From positions 1 to 60,881 of the forward strand of contig CAMWLV010000002.1 of assembly GCA_947175175.1 (NCBI GenBank): a stretch of DNA of 60,881 nt, written 5' to 3'. The stretch's first letter is position 1. The number at the start of each line of letters is the position of its first letter. Below are positions 60,774-60,881 of this stretch, in pieces. The notes beneath the pieces were generated by a model, which saw nothing but the letters and a program-made list of their open reading frames with translations, was not told the origin of the DNA and did not search any database. The position numbers were made by a program, and so were the translations under genes. Source of the DNA: an uncultured Lachnospiraceae bacterium. Lineage in GTDB: Bacteria > Bacillota > Clostridia > Lachnospirales > Lachnospiraceae.

Positions 60774-60881
60774 TAAATTTTTGTAAAATCAAGTAGAATA
60801 CTTATGTATTAGTTACTGTTCACTCCCCAATGTCATTTAGTTAAGCAAATGTATTAAAGATGCTTGATTTATGGGCTTTTC

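Noticed and set aside
1-60881. CRISPR array, tRNA or rRNA genes, insertion sequences, prophage
   Set aside because: No regularly spaced repeats, cloverleaf-like sequences, transposase or phage proteins were found; repeats seen are isolated palindromes.

Overview
The window is a 60.9 kb piece of a spore-forming, meso-DAP-containing Clostridia chromosome, most likely Lachnospiraceae (Roseburia/Agathobacter/Butyrivibrio-like). The reasons are the ftsZ-spoIIGA-sigE-sigG cluster, PolC, the SCIFF peptide with its radical SAM maturase next to secDF, LL-diaminopimelate aminotransferase (DapL), a MurE with the DAP-type DNPR motif, and moderate G+C with AAGGAGG ribosome sites. All but two protein genes (a CNNM/CBS protein and dapL) lie on the minus strand, so minus is probably the leading strand. 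The genus call is inference.

Layout, low to high coordinates (transcription mostly runs right to left). 0.1-4.9 kb: rpe, rsgA, prkC and stp (Ser/Thr kinase and phosphatase). 5.3-12.4 kb: rlmN, rsmB, a membrane zinc peptidase, fmt, def, priA. 12.4-21.5 kb: murE, a candidate small RNA, recJ, an acyl-ACP thioesterase, a TraX-like protein, fused secDF, the SCIFF maturase and the 48-residue SCIFF precursor (too short for ordinary gene callers). 21.6-29.5 kb is the most lineage-specific part: a GH25 lysozyme, a TIGR04086 membrane protein, a CNNM/CBS protein, an unrecognised 773-aa protein with a degenerate cyclic-nucleotide-binding domain, an Sfp-type phosphopantetheinyl transferase and a chemoreceptor.

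29.7-44.6 kb: sporulation genes sigG, sigE and spoIIGA run into a division and cell-wall (dcw) cluster: ftsZ, ftsQ/divIB, murA, ftsW/spoVE, murD, two class B PBPs, ftsL, rsmH, mraZ. It lacks mraY, murF and murG. 44.8-56.9 kb: polC, ispG, rseP, dxr, cdsA, uppS, frr, pyrH and a bactofilin. 57-60.9 kb: a NodB-type polysaccharide deacetylase, a TIGR01440 protein, dapL and a cold-shock protein. Most genes serve one theme: envelope precursor synthesis (MEP pathway, undecaprenyl-PP, Mur ligases, DAP), envelope assembly (PBPs, FtsW, bactofilin, deacetylase) and its control (PASTA kinase/phosphatase, MraZ, sporulation sigma factors).

The non-coding DNA is unusually informative. I read a spoIIGA promoter with the 22-bp spacer known from Bacillus spoIIG, embedded in the ftsZ terminator; four 10-bp MraZ operator repeats; an intrinsic terminator between the cspA promoter and gene; a C-rich small-RNA candidate; a run of eight G in the ribosome site of the phosphatase gene; and several long palindromes in operon gaps, two of them related to each other. 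No tRNA, rRNA, CRISPR array, transposase or prophage gene was seen.
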